DNA of 64,000 nt, taken from Citrifermentans bremense. Its GTDB lineage: Bacteria; Desulfobacterota; Desulfuromonadia; Geobacterales; Geobacteraceae. The stretch's first letter is position 1. Every line of letters starts with the position of its first letter. The translations under genes were made by a program, and so were the position numbers. Positions 43,214 to 52,472 of this stretch are shown in pieces. The stretch is from contig NZ_AP023213.1 in assembly GCF_014218275.1 (NCBI RefSeq), positions 970,001 to 1,034,000 on the forward strand, read 5' to 3'. Below the pieces are notes generated by a model. The model was not told the origin of the DNA, ran no database searches, and saw nothing but the letters and a program-made list of their open reading frames with translations.

Positions 43214-45865
43214 ATGAAAGAAACGGCAAAAAAAGGCAGCCTCCTCTTCTCCCTTTCCTCCCGCCGTCCCTGGCTGGTACTGGCGGCGGCGCTGCTGCTG
43301 ACTGTGCTTTCCCTGTGGCTCACCTGGCAGCGCATGGAGTTTCTGACTGGCAGAGACGACCTCATGCCGCAGAACACCTCCTTCAACCGCGACTTCCAGA
43401 AGTTCAAGGCCGATTTCGGCGACATGGAGGAAATAGCGGTCGTCATCGAGGGGAACGACCCCGAGCGGGTGGGCGCCTTCGGAAGCAAGCTTTACGACAC
43501 GCTCTCCAGGGACAACAAGGTATTCTCCGACGTCTTCTATCCCTACGCCCTCCCCTTTTTCCAGAAAAACGGCCTGCTCTTCATGCCGCTAGAGGACATA
43601 AAGGAACTGCACCATAACCTCGCTCTAGCTGCGCCCGCCTTGAAAGCTCTCTCTGCCTCCCCCTCGGTGCAGACGCTCTTCACGCACCTGACAAAGAGCA
43701 TGGAGCGCTATGTCGCAGGGGACGACTCGCAGCTGCCCAGTCTCCTCTTCATGCTGGACAAACTGGGCGCAGGCTTCAAGAGCTTCGGCGGCGGGAAGGG
43801 GACTCCCCCGTCGCTGGAAACGGTCTTCATGAACCCCGACTCCTCCTTCGCCAAGGCGGGAAGACAGCAGATCCTTACCGCGCTCCCGGTGCGGGATCTG
43901 CAGGGGTTCGTCCCGGCGGGGAAGGCGATAGAGAAGGTGCGCGCCGAGGTGGCGAGGCTGAAAGCGCTCCCGGAATTCAAGGGGGTGACGGTCGGGCTGA
44001 CCGGAACGCCGGTGCTGGAAAATGAGGAGATGGCGACGAGCCAGAACGACATCGCGCTTGCCACTGCGGTCTCCCTGGCGCTGACGGTGATCCTTTTGCT
44101 TTTCGCCTTCCGCGGCGTGCTGAACGTGCTGGCGGCAATGGCGTCGCTGCTGGTCGCGATCTCGCTCTCCTTCGGTTTCGCCACCTTGGCCGTAGGCCAC
44201 CTGAACATCCTCTCCATGGTCTTCGCCGTAATGCTGATAGGGATAGGAATCGAGTACGGGATCCAGGTCGTGCTCCGCTACCAGGAGGAGTTGAACCTGG
44301 GGGCGGGGGAATTGCCTGCCATCAGGACCGGACTTGAAAAAAACGTATGGGCCATCGTCATGGCCGCAGCTACTGTGGCGGCAGCCTTTCTCACCTTCGT
44401 TCTCACCGACTTCAGAGGTATCGCGGAGCTCGGCATCATCGCGGCGGGGGGCGTTGCCATCTGCGTCCTGGTCACCTTCACCGTTCTTCCCGCCATGCTG
44501 GTGCTCCTCTCCCGGCACAGGAAGCCGCACGCGCGCCAAGGGGTGACGCACCTCTCCGAGCACGGCTTTATCCCAAGGCTCCTCTTCGGGCGCCCCAGGC
44601 TGGTCATCGCCCTCACCGTTCTCTGCTGCCTCGCGTCGCTTTATCCCCTTTCCCGGATCGTCTTCGATTACAACCTGATGAACCTCCAGGCGGAGGGGCT
44701 CGAATCGGTCACCTACGCCTACAAGCTGATGAAGAGCAAGGAAAACAGCGGCTATTTCGCCGTGGTCACCGCCAAAGACGAGGCCGAGGCGCGGGAGAAG
44801 AGCGCGCGGCTGGAAGCGCTGCCGACGGTCGATCATGTGGTGAGCCTGCATACCCTGGTACCTGACCACCAGCCGGAGAAGTTAGCAGAACTGGCCGCCA
44901 TCAGGCGCGAGCTTGCCGACGTCAAGCCCTCCCCCTATGAGGAAGAGCTCTCGCTCATGGAACTGCCGACCGTATTCGAAAATTTCAGGAACGCTGCGGT
45001 CGCGCTCAAGGGGAAGCTGGAAAAGGAGCGCCGTCCCGAGGCGGCGCAGGTAGCATCTTTCGTCGCCATACTGGACAAGTTCTTCGCCGGGCTGGAAAAG
45101 GAGCGGGACCGCAACGCCGTAGGGATGCTGCAGGAGTTCCAGGGGGGGATGTTCAGGGAGCTGCCGCAGAAGATAGAGGCACTGAAGCAGAGCCTGGACG
45201 CCTCGCTGGTCACCGCGGCCGATATCCCGGAGCAGCTTCGTGCGCGCTTCGTCGGGAAGAGCGGGCGACTGCTGCTGCAGGTGGCTCCCAAGTGGGAGAT
45301 CTTCAACCGCGAGCCGCTCGAGGAGTTCCTGAGCCAGGTGAAGAGCGTCGATCCGCATGCAACCGGGCAGCCGGTGATGGTGTACGAGTCCATGACCATC
45401 ATGCGCGACGCCTACCGGCTCGCCTTCATCTACGCCTTCGCCGCCATCGTCGTGATCCTTTTGGTCGCCTTCAGGAGCGTCAAATTCGCCGCCATAGGAC
45501 TCGTCCCGCTCATCGTCGGCGTACTGTTCATGGTGAGCGGCATGTGGCTTTTCGGGATCGACTTCAACTCCGCGAACATAATCGTGATGCCCCTGGTGCT
45601 CGGTATCGCTGTCGACTCAGGCATCTACATCATCAACCGCTTCCGGCGTGAAGAGGGGAGCGCCGCGGCGGTTGTTTTGAGCAGCACCGGGGTGGGCGTG
45701 CTTCTCAACACCCTTACCATCATGGCGAGCTTCGGGGCCCTCATGGTGGCGCACCACCAGGGTGTCTTCAGCATCGGGGCCGTCATGTCCCTGGGAATGG
45801 TCGCCTGCCAGTTGGCCTTCATGGTCACGCTCCCGGCGGTGCTTACCCTGGCTGGTAAAAAATGA
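43214..45865 (+). CDS. hpnN: Hopanoid-associated RND/MMPL-type transporter (HpnN)
   Basis: The 883-residue inner-membrane protein has an N-terminal helix, a large periplasmic loop and a block of five to six helices (about residues 280-430). The same plan is then repeated, as in RND/MMPL exporters. The motifs GIGIEYGIQVVLRYQEE and GIAVDSGIYIINRFRRE are the paired helix-4 segments. HpnN moves hopanoids to the outer membrane in other bacteria. A GAGG site precedes the ATG. The 200-base gap to shc holds the two divergent promoters, not resolved here. Confidence 0.94.
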   Translation: MKETAKKGSLLFSLSSRRPWLVLAAALLLTVLSLWLTWQRMEFLTGRDDLMPQNTSFNRDFQKFKADFGDMEEIAVVIEGNDPERVGAFGSKLYDTLSRDNKVFSDVFYPYALPFFQKNGLLFMPLEDIKELHHNLALAAPALKALSASPSVQTLFTHLTKSMERYVAGDDSQLPSLLFMLDKLGAGFKSFGGGKGTPPSLETVFMNPDSSFAKAGRQQILTALPVRDLQGFVPAGKAIEKVRAEVARLKALPEFKGVTVGLTGTPVLENEEMATSQNDIALATAVSLALTVILLLFAFRGVLNVLAAMASLLVAISLSFGFATLAVGHLNILSMVFAVMLIGIGIEYGIQVVLRYQEELNLGAGELPAIRTGLEKNVWAIVMAAATVAAAFLTFVLTDFRGIAELGIIAAGGVAICVLVTFTVLPAMLVLLSRHRKPHARQGVTHLSEHGFIPRLLFGRPRLVIALTVLCCLASLYPLSRIVFDYNLMNLQAEGLESVTYAYKLMKSKENSGYFAVVTAKDEAEAREKSARLEALPTVDHVVSLHTLVPDHQPEKLAELAAIRRELADVKPSPYEEELSLMELPTVFENFRNAAVALKGKLEKERRPEAAQVASFVAILDKFFAGLEKERDRNAVGMLQEFQGGMFRELPQKIEALKQSLDASLVTAADIPEQLRARFVGKSGRLLLQVAPKWEIFNREPLEEFLSQVKSVDPHATGQPVMVYESMTIMRDAYRLAFIYAFAAIVVILLVAFRSVKFAAIGLVPLIVGVLFMVSGMWLFGIDFNSANIIVMPLVLGIAVDSGIYIINRFRREEGSAAAVVLSSTGVGVLLNTLTIMASFGALMVAHHQGVFSIGAVMSLGMVACQLAFMVTLPAVLTLAGKK

Positions 45866-45887
45866 GGCTAACGGTTTTGGGGTGGCG

Positions 45888-46475
45888 ATGAAGAAGAAGG
45901 AATCGTTACGCGGCGCGGTGCCGCTCTCTCACTTTTACCTGAGACAGGTGGTGCGCCCGGGGGACCTGGTGCTGGACGCGACCTGCGGCAACGGGTTCGA
46001 CACGCTGCTTTTGGCGGAGCTTGCAGGGGAGGGGGGGCAGATCTGGGCCTTCGACATCCAGCCCCGCGCCATCGCCGCGACCCGCACGCTCCTGGAGCGG
46101 GAAGGGCGCCTGGCGGCCGTGCACCTATTGGAGGTGGGGCACGAGAGGTTGGCTGAGTTCGTCCCTGCCGGGCTCGCTGCGGCCGTGTTCAACCTGGGGT
46201 ACCTCCCCGGCGGCGAGACTTCTCTGGTCACGGACCCGGTACGGACCGTGTCGGCGCTGGCGCAGGCGGCGAAGCTCCTCAAGTCCGGGGGGATCCTCAC
46301 GGTAGCCCTGTACACCGGGCACGAAGGGGGCCCCGAGGAGGCGCAGGCCGTGCACGAGTGGGGCGCCTCGCTTTCCCCCAGGGAGTACAACGTCTGGTGC
46401 AGCCGGCAGTTGAACCGGCCGCCGGTGGCGCCGTACCTGGTCCTGGTGGAGCGGATACGAGGAGGGTCATGCTAG
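45888..46475 (+). CDS. SAM-dependent methyltransferase of the YtqB/MnmM type
   Basis: The 195-residue protein has the SAM-binding motif LDATCGNGFDTLLLAE and the hallmark FNLGYLPGG, which define the YtqB/rRNA-methylase-like family. Characterised members (MnmM) methylate the wobble 5-aminomethyl-2-thiouridine of tRNA. GGGGTGG lies just before the ATG. It sits between hpnN and hpnI and overlaps hpnI by seven bases. Whether it is only a passenger in the hopanoid operon is unknown. Confidence 0.87.
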   Translation: MKKKESLRGAVPLSHFYLRQVVRPGDLVLDATCGNGFDTLLLAELAGEGGQIWAFDIQPRAIAATRTLLEREGRLAAVHLLEVGHERLAEFVPAGLAAAVFNLGYLPGGETSLVTDPVRTVSALAQAAKLLKSGGILTVALYTGHEGGPEEAQAVHEWGASLSPREYNVWCSRQLNRPPVAPYLVLVERIRGGSC

Positions 46476-47623
46476 AGCATATACTTCCATTCCTGATAAC
46501 TGCGCCGGCGCTCGGCTATGCCGTTTTCACGCTCCACTGCGGCCGCAACTTCTTCGCAGGGCAGCTGCCGCTTCCGGACCACGCACCTCCCGTCTCCATC
46601 CTGAAGCCGGTCAAGGGGGTGGACGGCGACAGCTTCGAAAATTTCGCCTCCTTCTGCCGCCAGGATTACCCGCAGTACCAGATCGTCTTCGCGGCGGCAT
46701 CTGCTGCCGATCCCGTCATCCCCATCATCGAGCGCCTCATGGCGGCCTTCCCGCAGGTAGACATATCCCTTGTCGTCGACGGCGCCATCCACGGCGCCAA
46801 CTACAAGGTGTGCAACCTGATGCATGCCTACGCGAAAGCCAAGTACCCGCTGCTCATCGTCTGCGACAGCGACATCCGGGTCGAAAGCCATTATCTGCGC
46901 CGGGTCTGCGCGCCATTTTCGGATCCCCAGGTGGGGCTTGTGACATCGCTTTACCGCAGCTCCAGCGTGAAGGGGGTCGGCTGCGCCATAGAGGCGCTCG
47001 GCTTTTGCTGCGAGATGGTCCCGAACGTGATGGCTGCCGTGAAGCTTGAAGGGCTGAGCTTTGCCCTGGGCGCCTCAATGGCGCTGCGCCGGGAGGCGCT
47101 GGAGCGGATAGGAGGGTTCGAGGCGCTGGTCGACTACCTGGCGGACGACTACCAGCTGGGGAACATGATCCACAAGAAAGGGTTCCGCCTGGAGCTTTCC
47201 CCGCACTTCGTGGAGAGCGCCATGCGCGGCGATGAGACGGTCTCGGAGGTGATGGCGAGGCAGCTTCGCTGGGGGAGGACCATGCGGGTCTCCCGCCCCG
47301 GCGGCTATCTTGCATCAGGGATCACGCTCCCGTTCCCGGCGGCCCTTTTGGCGCTCATCGTATCTGCCTTTTCAGCGTGGGGCGTTGCGGCAGCCGCCCT
47401 CCTTTATCTCGTGCGGGGCGCGGTGTCGGTGAGCTACAGCAGGTCTCTGGTAAAGGACCGGCTCCTGCCGCGCTGGCTTTGGCTCCTGCCGCTGCGCGAC
47501 GGGCTCGCTTTCGCGGTGTGGGCGCTGTCGCTTCTGGGAAACCGGGTGCGCTGGCGTGGAGAGCTGTTCCTGCTTGAGAAGGGGGGAAAGATAGTGGAGT
47601 TGGGAGCCGTTCCGGAACGATAG
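46469..47623 (+). CDS. hpnI: Hopanoid glycosyltransferase (HpnI), GT2/GT21 type
   Basis: The 384-residue protein has an N-terminal membrane anchor and a GT-A domain with VCDSDIRV (metal DXD), LADDYQLG and the RQLRWGRT (Q/RXXRW) motif. C-terminal membrane helices follow. It resembles ceramide glucosyltransferases and the hopanoid N-acetylglucosaminyl transferase HpnI. Translation starts at ATG 46469 with GAGGAGGG upstream, overlapping the preceding gene. hpnK and hpnJ are not in the window. Confidence 0.9.
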   Translation: MLEHILPFLITAPALGYAVFTLHCGRNFFAGQLPLPDHAPPVSILKPVKGVDGDSFENFASFCRQDYPQYQIVFAAASAADPVIPIIERLMAAFPQVDISLVVDGAIHGANYKVCNLMHAYAKAKYPLLIVCDSDIRVESHYLRRVCAPFSDPQVGLVTSLYRSSSVKGVGCAIEALGFCCEMVPNVMAAVKLEGLSFALGASMALRREALERIGGFEALVDYLADDYQLGNMIHKKGFRLELSPHFVESAMRGDETVSEVMARQLRWGRTMRVSRPGGYLASGITLPFPAALLALIVSAFSAWGVAAAALLYLVRGAVSVSYSRSLVKDRLLPRWLWLLPLRDGLAFAVWALSLLGNRVRWRGELFLLEKGGKIVELGAVPER

Positions 47624-47648
47624 CGTCCAGGTACCCACCCTCGTCCAT

Positions 47649-47727
47649 GCTCCCGCCCCCGGAGGGGGGGGGTAGGGGAGGGGGACGGTCTGGCCGCTTT
47701 GCTTCCCCCCCTCCTGGGGGAGGAGCG
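47649..47727. repeat. Imperfect inverted repeat of C/G runs
   Basis: CTCCCGCCCCCGGAGGGGGG is mirrored by CCCCCCCTCCTGGGGGAGG. It lies between convergent hpnI and the DUF2905 gene and may act as a bidirectional terminator or be an intergenic repeat. Confidence 0.65.
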
Positions 47728-47759
47728 GTGAGCAGGGTGACGAGTGGCCGGGGGGCATG

Positions 47760-47972
47760 TTATCTGCGGAAGAACCAGAGGATGAACGAGAGAATCAGCG
47801 AGATGATGATGCTGGTGGCAAGCGGGAAGTAAAAGGTGAAGTTATCCCGTTTCACGTAGATGTCCCCGGGGAGCCTCCCAAGCCACGGGAAGCGGCCGGC
47901 GAAGGTGAAGAGCACGCCGATGGCGGCGATGATCAGACCCAGGATGATGAGCGATTTCCCGAAGGAGGGCAT
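47760..47972 (-). CDS. DUF2905 family small membrane protein
   Basis: The 70-residue protein has two hydrophobic helices (about residues 8-25 and 48-66) separated by the conserved FPWLGRLPGDIYVKRDN segment that marks DUF2905. It is an inner-membrane protein of unknown function. AGAGG precedes the ATG. It lies downstream of queH but is separated by a terminator. Confidence 0.9.
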   Translation of the reverse strand: MPSFGKSLIILGLIIAAIGVLFTFAGRFPWLGRLPGDIYVKRDNFTFYFPLATSIIISLILSFILWFFRR

Positions 47973-48016
47973 GGTCTAACCTCTATAAAGGGTGTTTTTT
48001 GACGGCTACGAAAAGT

Positions 48017-48053
48017 AAAAGGGGACGGGCACCTGCGGAGCCAGTCCCCTTTT
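48017..48053 (-). terminator. Terminator after queH
   Basis: AAAAGGGGAC pairs with GTCCCCTTTT, and on the minus strand TTTTACTTTT follows. It separates queH from the DUF2905 gene. Confidence 0.85.
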
Positions 48054-48070
48054 AGCCGTCGCCGGGCCTG

Positions 48071-48601
48071 TTACTTCCTGACGTACCTTTCCTTCTCGCT
48101 GTAGATGCAGCCGCAGTACTTCTGGCGGTACAGCCCCATCTCCTTGGAAAGGTTTATCCCTTCCTGCCAGCCGCTCCTGAAGTCCTGGTAGTGGAATTTC
48201 ACGCCGTAGCGCTCTGCGAGTTTATCGCCGAACTCTCGGATCAACTCCTGGTTTTGGTACCTGCTGTAAAGCAAGGTGGACGAGAAGCTGGGGAAACCCA
48301 TCAGGGCGGCAGCCTTTGCGGTCTCCTCCAACCGGGAGCGGTAGCAGTAGGCGCAGCGGGACGCTGGTTCCCCCGCCACCTGCGACAGGAATTCTTCGAG
48401 CTGGTACTCCTCCCGGTAATGCACCTTCAGCTCCACCATCTCGGCGTACTTCTTCAGTGCCTCCATCCGGAGCTTGTACTCGGTGTAGGGGTGTATGTTG
48501 TGGTTGTAAAAAAGGCCGGTGACATCCACCCCGCTCGACCTCAACTCCTTCACGGGGTAGATGGCGCACGGCCCGCAGCATATGTGCAGTAACAGTTTCA
48601 T
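48071..48601 (-). CDS. queH: Epoxyqueuosine reductase QueH
   Basis: The 176-residue protein has the QueH cysteine set: CCGPC at residues 8-12, CAYC in the middle and CGC near the C-terminus. These bind an iron-sulfur cluster and a second iron. It reduces epoxyqueuosine to queuosine in tRNA. The start at 48601 has AGGAAAG upstream; the longer frame to 48727 is rejected because it would run into the cytochrome gene. It follows the cytochrome gene by seven bases, which may be only chance. Confidence 0.94.
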   Translation of the reverse strand: MKLLLHICCGPCAIYPVKELRSSGVDVTGLFYNHNIHPYTEYKLRMEALKKYAEMVELKVHYREEYQLEEFLSQVAGEPASRCAYCYRSRLEETAKAAALMGFPSFSSTLLYSRYQNQELIREFGDKLAERYGVKFHYQDFRSGWQEGINLSKEMGLYRQKYCGCIYSEKERYVRK

Positions 48602-48608
48602 GTCTTTC

Positions 48609-50456
48609 CTAAGGGCGCGCTCCGCCCGGTCCACCCAGGAGGTAATTGATTGCGTCTGCCTTGACCTTGGCGAACTCGGCCGCGTAGCCGGGGCCAGGGA
48701 GCTGCGCCGCGATGTAGTTGCCGCCAAGGATGGGGTTGCTGAGCGACACCTTGCCGGTCTTGCTGTTCACGGCGAGGGTGGCGTTGGTGATGGCGTCTTC
48801 CACGTCGTCGTCAAGCGCATGGTTGCTGAGCCAGTCGATGGAATCGTAGATGAGCCGCTTGGTGTAGATCCCGTTGTGAGCGAAGGCGCCGGGGTCGTTT
48901 TGGAGCAGTCCCGAGTTGAAGAACGCGCCCATGGTGTTGGCGCCTCCCCCGGCGAAGAAGGCGTTGTAATCCGAGTTCTTGTTAGCCAGGGGACGCACCT
49001 TCGAACGCGTCGGGTTCAGCGTGTCGTCCGGCAGCGACGGGTCGGTCTTAAGCACGTTCAGCATGGCGATCGCCGCGGCGAACCCTTCTTTCTCGGTCTG
49101 CAGGAAGTTGGCGCTCATCGCCGGTGCCTGGGAAACCTGGCCGTTATGGCAACGGGCACAGGTCCGGCTGGTTATCGAGGATATCTTCCCGGTGCTGTCC
49201 TCGGCCACCGGCATGAAGAGGTGCGTGTTGTCGCTGTTCATGTGGCAGGAGACGCAGGGACCGTCGTAGCCGGTGCCGTGATCGTTGGCTATGCCGATCT
49301 TTGCATGGAGGAAGAGGGTCGGGACGTAGTTTCTGCCCGGGAACTCGTACCCCCCCTTTCTGAAGAGGTTGGCTGCGGCCGCGCGGTCGTGGGCGCTCGG
49401 GCTGTTGGTGTTGCTGAAATCGATCCCCGCGAGGACTGCGTCGTAGATCATCGAGCCTATGCCGCGCCCGCTATGGCAGGGGATGCAGACGTTGGAAGCA
49501 GCCGCGTCGGAATAGAGAGTCGCCTTGTTGTTCAGCTTCACCGTGGGGGAGCTGTTCGACGAGGAGAAGTTGTAGTAGATGGTGACCGGCGGCACCGAGC
49601 GGGTAGCCCAGCTGTAGGCGCGGCCCGCGCCGTTGTCATGGCAGACGTTGCAGGTGGTCACTTCCTTGGTCTTATCCGGGGAGGGGGTGTCCGCCGGCTG
49701 CGCCGCTCCCGGTGCGACGGTGCGGGGGTAGTTCTGCACCACCTGGTATCCCGGGCCGGCGAAGGGGCGGACGTCCTGGAAGCTGCTGGTCACGAAGTGG
49801 ATGTAGCCGGTCGCGGTGTGGCAGCGCACGCAGTAGTACTCGAAGGTGCTCTCCGCCGGTTGGTAGCTGCCGCGCGTCTTGAAGTCGTACCTGGTCCTCG
49901 CCCCTGTCAGGACGTCGGCGTGGCCGGTCGTGGCCCAGTCTCGGTTCACGTTGATGGCGGAAGTGGGATCGTGGGGGTTGTGGCAGTTGCGGCAGTTCCC
50001 CACGTAGTTGGAGCTGACGTAGCTGGCGCGGTACCCGCTGTTGCCAAAGCTCGCGGTCATGTTGCCGAAGTGCTGCGGCGCCTGCGCCACCATCACGTCG
50101 CGCGGATGTGACAGCCCGTGGCATTTGCCGCACTTGCCGGTGGAGTCGGGGTTCTTGGTCGCCAATCCGCTTCCGCCGCCGTGGCATTGGGAACAGGAGT
50201 TGGGATGGCCGGCGTGGGGCTCATGGCAGTCGGCGCATCCCGCCCCGTTTTTGAGGTTATGTGCGGAAGCGCGCCATTCGTCGGCGATGAGCGCCCCCGT
50301 CCCCGGGGAGGTCCAGGTGCCGTGGCAGCTCAGATTCATGCATCCCTGGGATGCCGCAAGCTTCGAAGTCGGCGCGCCGTTCTCGTTGGAACCGCCGCCG
50401 CAACCGGTGAAAAGCACCGGCACGAGGATGAGGAAAAGGAGAGTTTTTAGCTGCAT
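48609..50456 (-). CDS. Ten-heme-motif cytochrome lipoprotein
   Basis: The 615-residue precursor has lipobox FTGC (Cys19). Nine CXXCH sites are present (CADCH, CSQCH, CGKCH, CRNCH, CVRCH, CNVCH, CIPCH, CVSCH, CARCH), preceded by one CX4CH site, CMNLSCH. All lie in the first two thirds; the last 180 residues lack hemes. It is unlike the OmcA/MtrC proteins of this window. A role in extracellular or outer-membrane electron transfer is likely but inferred. It is divergent from the heme-porin gene at 50718 across 261 bases. Confidence 0.9.
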   Translation of the reverse strand: MQLKTLLFLILVPVLFTGCGGGSNENGAPTSKLAASQGCMNLSCHGTWTSPGTGALIADEWRASAHNLKNGAGCADCHEPHAGHPNSCSQCHGGGSGLATKNPDSTGKCGKCHGLSHPRDVMVAQAPQHFGNMTASFGNSGYRASYVSSNYVGNCRNCHNPHDPTSAINVNRDWATTGHADVLTGARTRYDFKTRGSYQPAESTFEYYCVRCHTATGYIHFVTSSFQDVRPFAGPGYQVVQNYPRTVAPGAAQPADTPSPDKTKEVTTCNVCHDNGAGRAYSWATRSVPPVTIYYNFSSSNSSPTVKLNNKATLYSDAAASNVCIPCHSGRGIGSMIYDAVLAGIDFSNTNSPSAHDRAAAANLFRKGGYEFPGRNYVPTLFLHAKIGIANDHGTGYDGPCVSCHMNSDNTHLFMPVAEDSTGKISSITSRTCARCHNGQVSQAPAMSANFLQTEKEGFAAAIAMLNVLKTDPSLPDDTLNPTRSKVRPLANKNSDYNAFFAGGGANTMGAFFNSGLLQNDPGAFAHNGIYTKRLIYDSIDWLSNHALDDDVEDAITNATLAVNSKTGKVSLSNPILGGNYIAAQLPGPGYAAEFAKVKADAINYLLGGPGGARP

Positions 50457-50575
50457 AGCATGACCTCCGGGAATTTTAGACGCTACCTTATAGCATTTCC
50501 CAGAATAAAAATGTAGTCAAAAATGAAGATTAGCTCACAAGGCGGAGACTTTTACTCTCATAGACTTTTGTTAAG

Positions 50576-50605
50576 TTGACTTCACATCTGCAATATTGTA
50601 ATAAT
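50576..50605 (+). promoter_or_regulatory. Probable sigma-70 promoter of the heme-porin operon
   Basis: TTGACT is followed after 18 bases by AATAAT (five of six consensus bases). The start would lie near 50612, about 105 bases before the coding start at 50718. Confidence 0.45.
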
Positions 50606-50717
50606 CTACTCTCGCTGCTTCCTGCGCTTTCTATGCAATTTTTTGAATAAGGCGAATTGTTATTTATTAGTTTATTTTTATCTGACTTTGATTTTTTTAA
50701 TACTGCAGGAGACGAAC

Positions 50718-52034
50718 ATGTTCTTAAAGAGACAAACAGCAGCTGCCATGCTCACCCTGGGCTTTGTTCTTTCGCCTCTGCTTGTTCCCGAAAACGCCGA
50801 CGCGATACCCGCCTTCAGCCGGCAACACAAGACCGAGTGCTCCACCTGCCACACGATATACCCGGAGTTGAACGAATTCGGTGACGCCTTCCTCAAGAAC
50901 AGCTACGTCTGGCCCCACAAGAAAAAAGGCGCGAATCAGCCCAGCGCCGGGGCACAAGGGGGCGAACCGGCCGGCAACGAATGGGCAACCATCTCGGGCC
51001 TGCCCCAGTACGTCCCCATCTCTCTCACCGCGACCGCCGACTTGGCCTATGACGACGACGCCTTCGACGGCAACAAGCTCAACCTCTCCACGAGGTCTCT
51101 GACGCTGCACGCCGGCGGCTCTTTCCGGGACGTGGCAGGCTTCTTCGCCACCTACAACCTCTATTCCCAGGGTGGGTTCCACACGACCTCGGCGCCGTTT
51201 ACCCCTGCCAGCAACACCAACAACCCGCCCAACAACGATCCCGACATCGACGAGCTGTTCTTCGTCTGGCGCCACGCGCTAGACTCGCCGGTGAACCTCA
51301 AGGTGGGGCGTTTCGAGCCCAAACTGTCGCTTTGGAAGAAGAGCAACCGCATCCTCCCCGTTCCGTCCTATGCCTCCACCACCTACCTGGTGGGCATTTC
51401 GCCCTTCAGCAGCGACGCGACCGAGGACGGGGTGGAACTGAACGCGGTGGTGGGCAACCGCCTGTTCGTCGCGGCAGGGGTCGTCGACAGGGACGGCCAG
51501 GACCGGGAGGACGGCTACGGGCATATTTCCTACAAGTTCGGCGGGACCAACCTGAAAGGGGAGGAGCCCGAGGTGGATCTTGAAAGCGACAGCGTCTGGG
51601 ACTTCCTGTCCGTCACCTGCGGCGTCTTTGGCTACTGGGGGCAAAACGGCGAGATCAACAACGGCATCGCCCAGAACCTCAACAACTTCCGCCGCATCGG
51701 CGCCGAGGCCGACATCCTTTACAAGCGGCTGCACCTGAAGGGGAGCGGCAGCTTCGGCAGGGATTCCAACCCGACATTCTCCGTGGCGCGGCGGGAGGTC
51801 GACAGCCGGGCGTACACGCTGGAAGGCGAGTACTACCTGGGGGCGCCAATCAACCTGGTACCGCTCTTCCGCTACGAGCATCTGGACACCGGCGAGGGGG
51901 GGACCAAGCGTTTCATCCCCGCGCTGGCCTACTCCCCGCTGCAGAACTTGAAGCTTTCCCTGGAATACATCCGCAGCAATGCGCCGGAAGGAAACAGCAA
52001 CACAGCCTTCGCCTCTCTCGCCTTCAGTTTGTAG
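50718..52034 (+). CDS. Monoheme cytochrome-porin fusion, Cyc2-like outer membrane protein
   Basis: The 438-residue protein has a signal peptide ending ADA-IP. A single heme site CSTCH (residues 41-45) follows in the context PAFSRQHKTECSTCH, then PELNEFGDAFLKN. The remaining 370 residues are amphipathic strands of an outer-membrane barrel ending in Phe-Ser-Leu. This layout, a small heme domain fused to a porin, and the PxFxRQ...CxxCH...PxLNxFGxxF pattern resemble Cyc2, the iron-oxidase family; the similarity is from memory. AGGAG precedes the ATG, and the upstream extension to 50643 is rejected. It is first in an operon with a monoheme cytochrome and a chemoreceptor. Confidence 0.82.
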   Translation: MFLKRQTAAAMLTLGFVLSPLLVPENADAIPAFSRQHKTECSTCHTIYPELNEFGDAFLKNSYVWPHKKKGANQPSAGAQGGEPAGNEWATISGLPQYVPISLTATADLAYDDDAFDGNKLNLSTRSLTLHAGGSFRDVAGFFATYNLYSQGGFHTTSAPFTPASNTNNPPNNDPDIDELFFVWRHALDSPVNLKVGRFEPKLSLWKKSNRILPVPSYASTTYLVGISPFSSDATEDGVELNAVVGNRLFVAAGVVDRDGQDREDGYGHISYKFGGTNLKGEEPEVDLESDSVWDFLSVTCGVFGYWGQNGEINNGIAQNLNNFRRIGAEADILYKRLHLKGSGSFGRDSNPTFSVARREVDSRAYTLEGEYYLGAPINLVPLFRYEHLDTGEGGTKRFIPALAYSPLQNLKLSLEYIRSNAPEGNSNTAFASLAFSL

Positions 52035-52108
52035 CGGGGACGCCGAAGAAAACCAAAGATGGCGGTATTGCCGCCGTTTATTCACCGTCGGGAGGATTTA
52101 AAAAGAAA

Positions 52109-52468
52109 ATGAAAAAGTTCCTCGTCACCACGCTTATTATCGCAGCGACCGCAACCACTGCCCATGCCGGGCTCAAAGTCGTCGGCAGGGGGGACGCCAT
52201 GCGCCTCGACCCCTCCTCCTACCCGCCGGCGATGAAGGCGAACTACGACATCATGAGAGTGAGGTGCGTCAAGTGCCACACCCTGGAGCGCACCATCGTC
52301 GCCATCCAGACCGGCGTCGCCCCCATCTCGGGGCAGCCCTTCGACCGCAGCGCCACCAAGGCCTACGGCATCAAGATGCTCAGAAAGCCCGACTCCAACA
52401 TGTCCAAGCCGGAAGTGAAGGCCACGGTCGACCTGATGAACTACCTCCTGAGCGAAGCGGGGCAATAA
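52109..52468 (+). CDS. Periplasmic monoheme c-type cytochrome
   Basis: The 119-residue precursor has a signal peptide ending AHA (residue 20) and one heme site CVKCH (residues 53-57). Met residues in [12 protein letters not shown] can supply the axial ligand. It is probably a small soluble electron carrier working with the heme-porin upstream. A GGGAGGATT sequence lies a little upstream of the ATG. The chemoreceptor gene starts four bases after its stop codon. Confidence 0.88.
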   Translation: MKKFLVTTLIIAATATTAHAGLKVVGRGDAMRLDPSSYPPAMKANYDIMRVRCVKCHTLERTIVAIQTGVAPISGQPFDRSATKAYGIKMLRKPDSNMSKPEVKATVDLMNYLLSEAGQ

Positions 52469-52472
52469 CGCG

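Noticed and set aside
48561-50111. 516-codon plus-strand frame across the ten-motif cytochrome
   Set aside because: It is antisense to a lipoprotein cytochrome with ten heme motifs and is of low complexity (Val/Gly/Arg).
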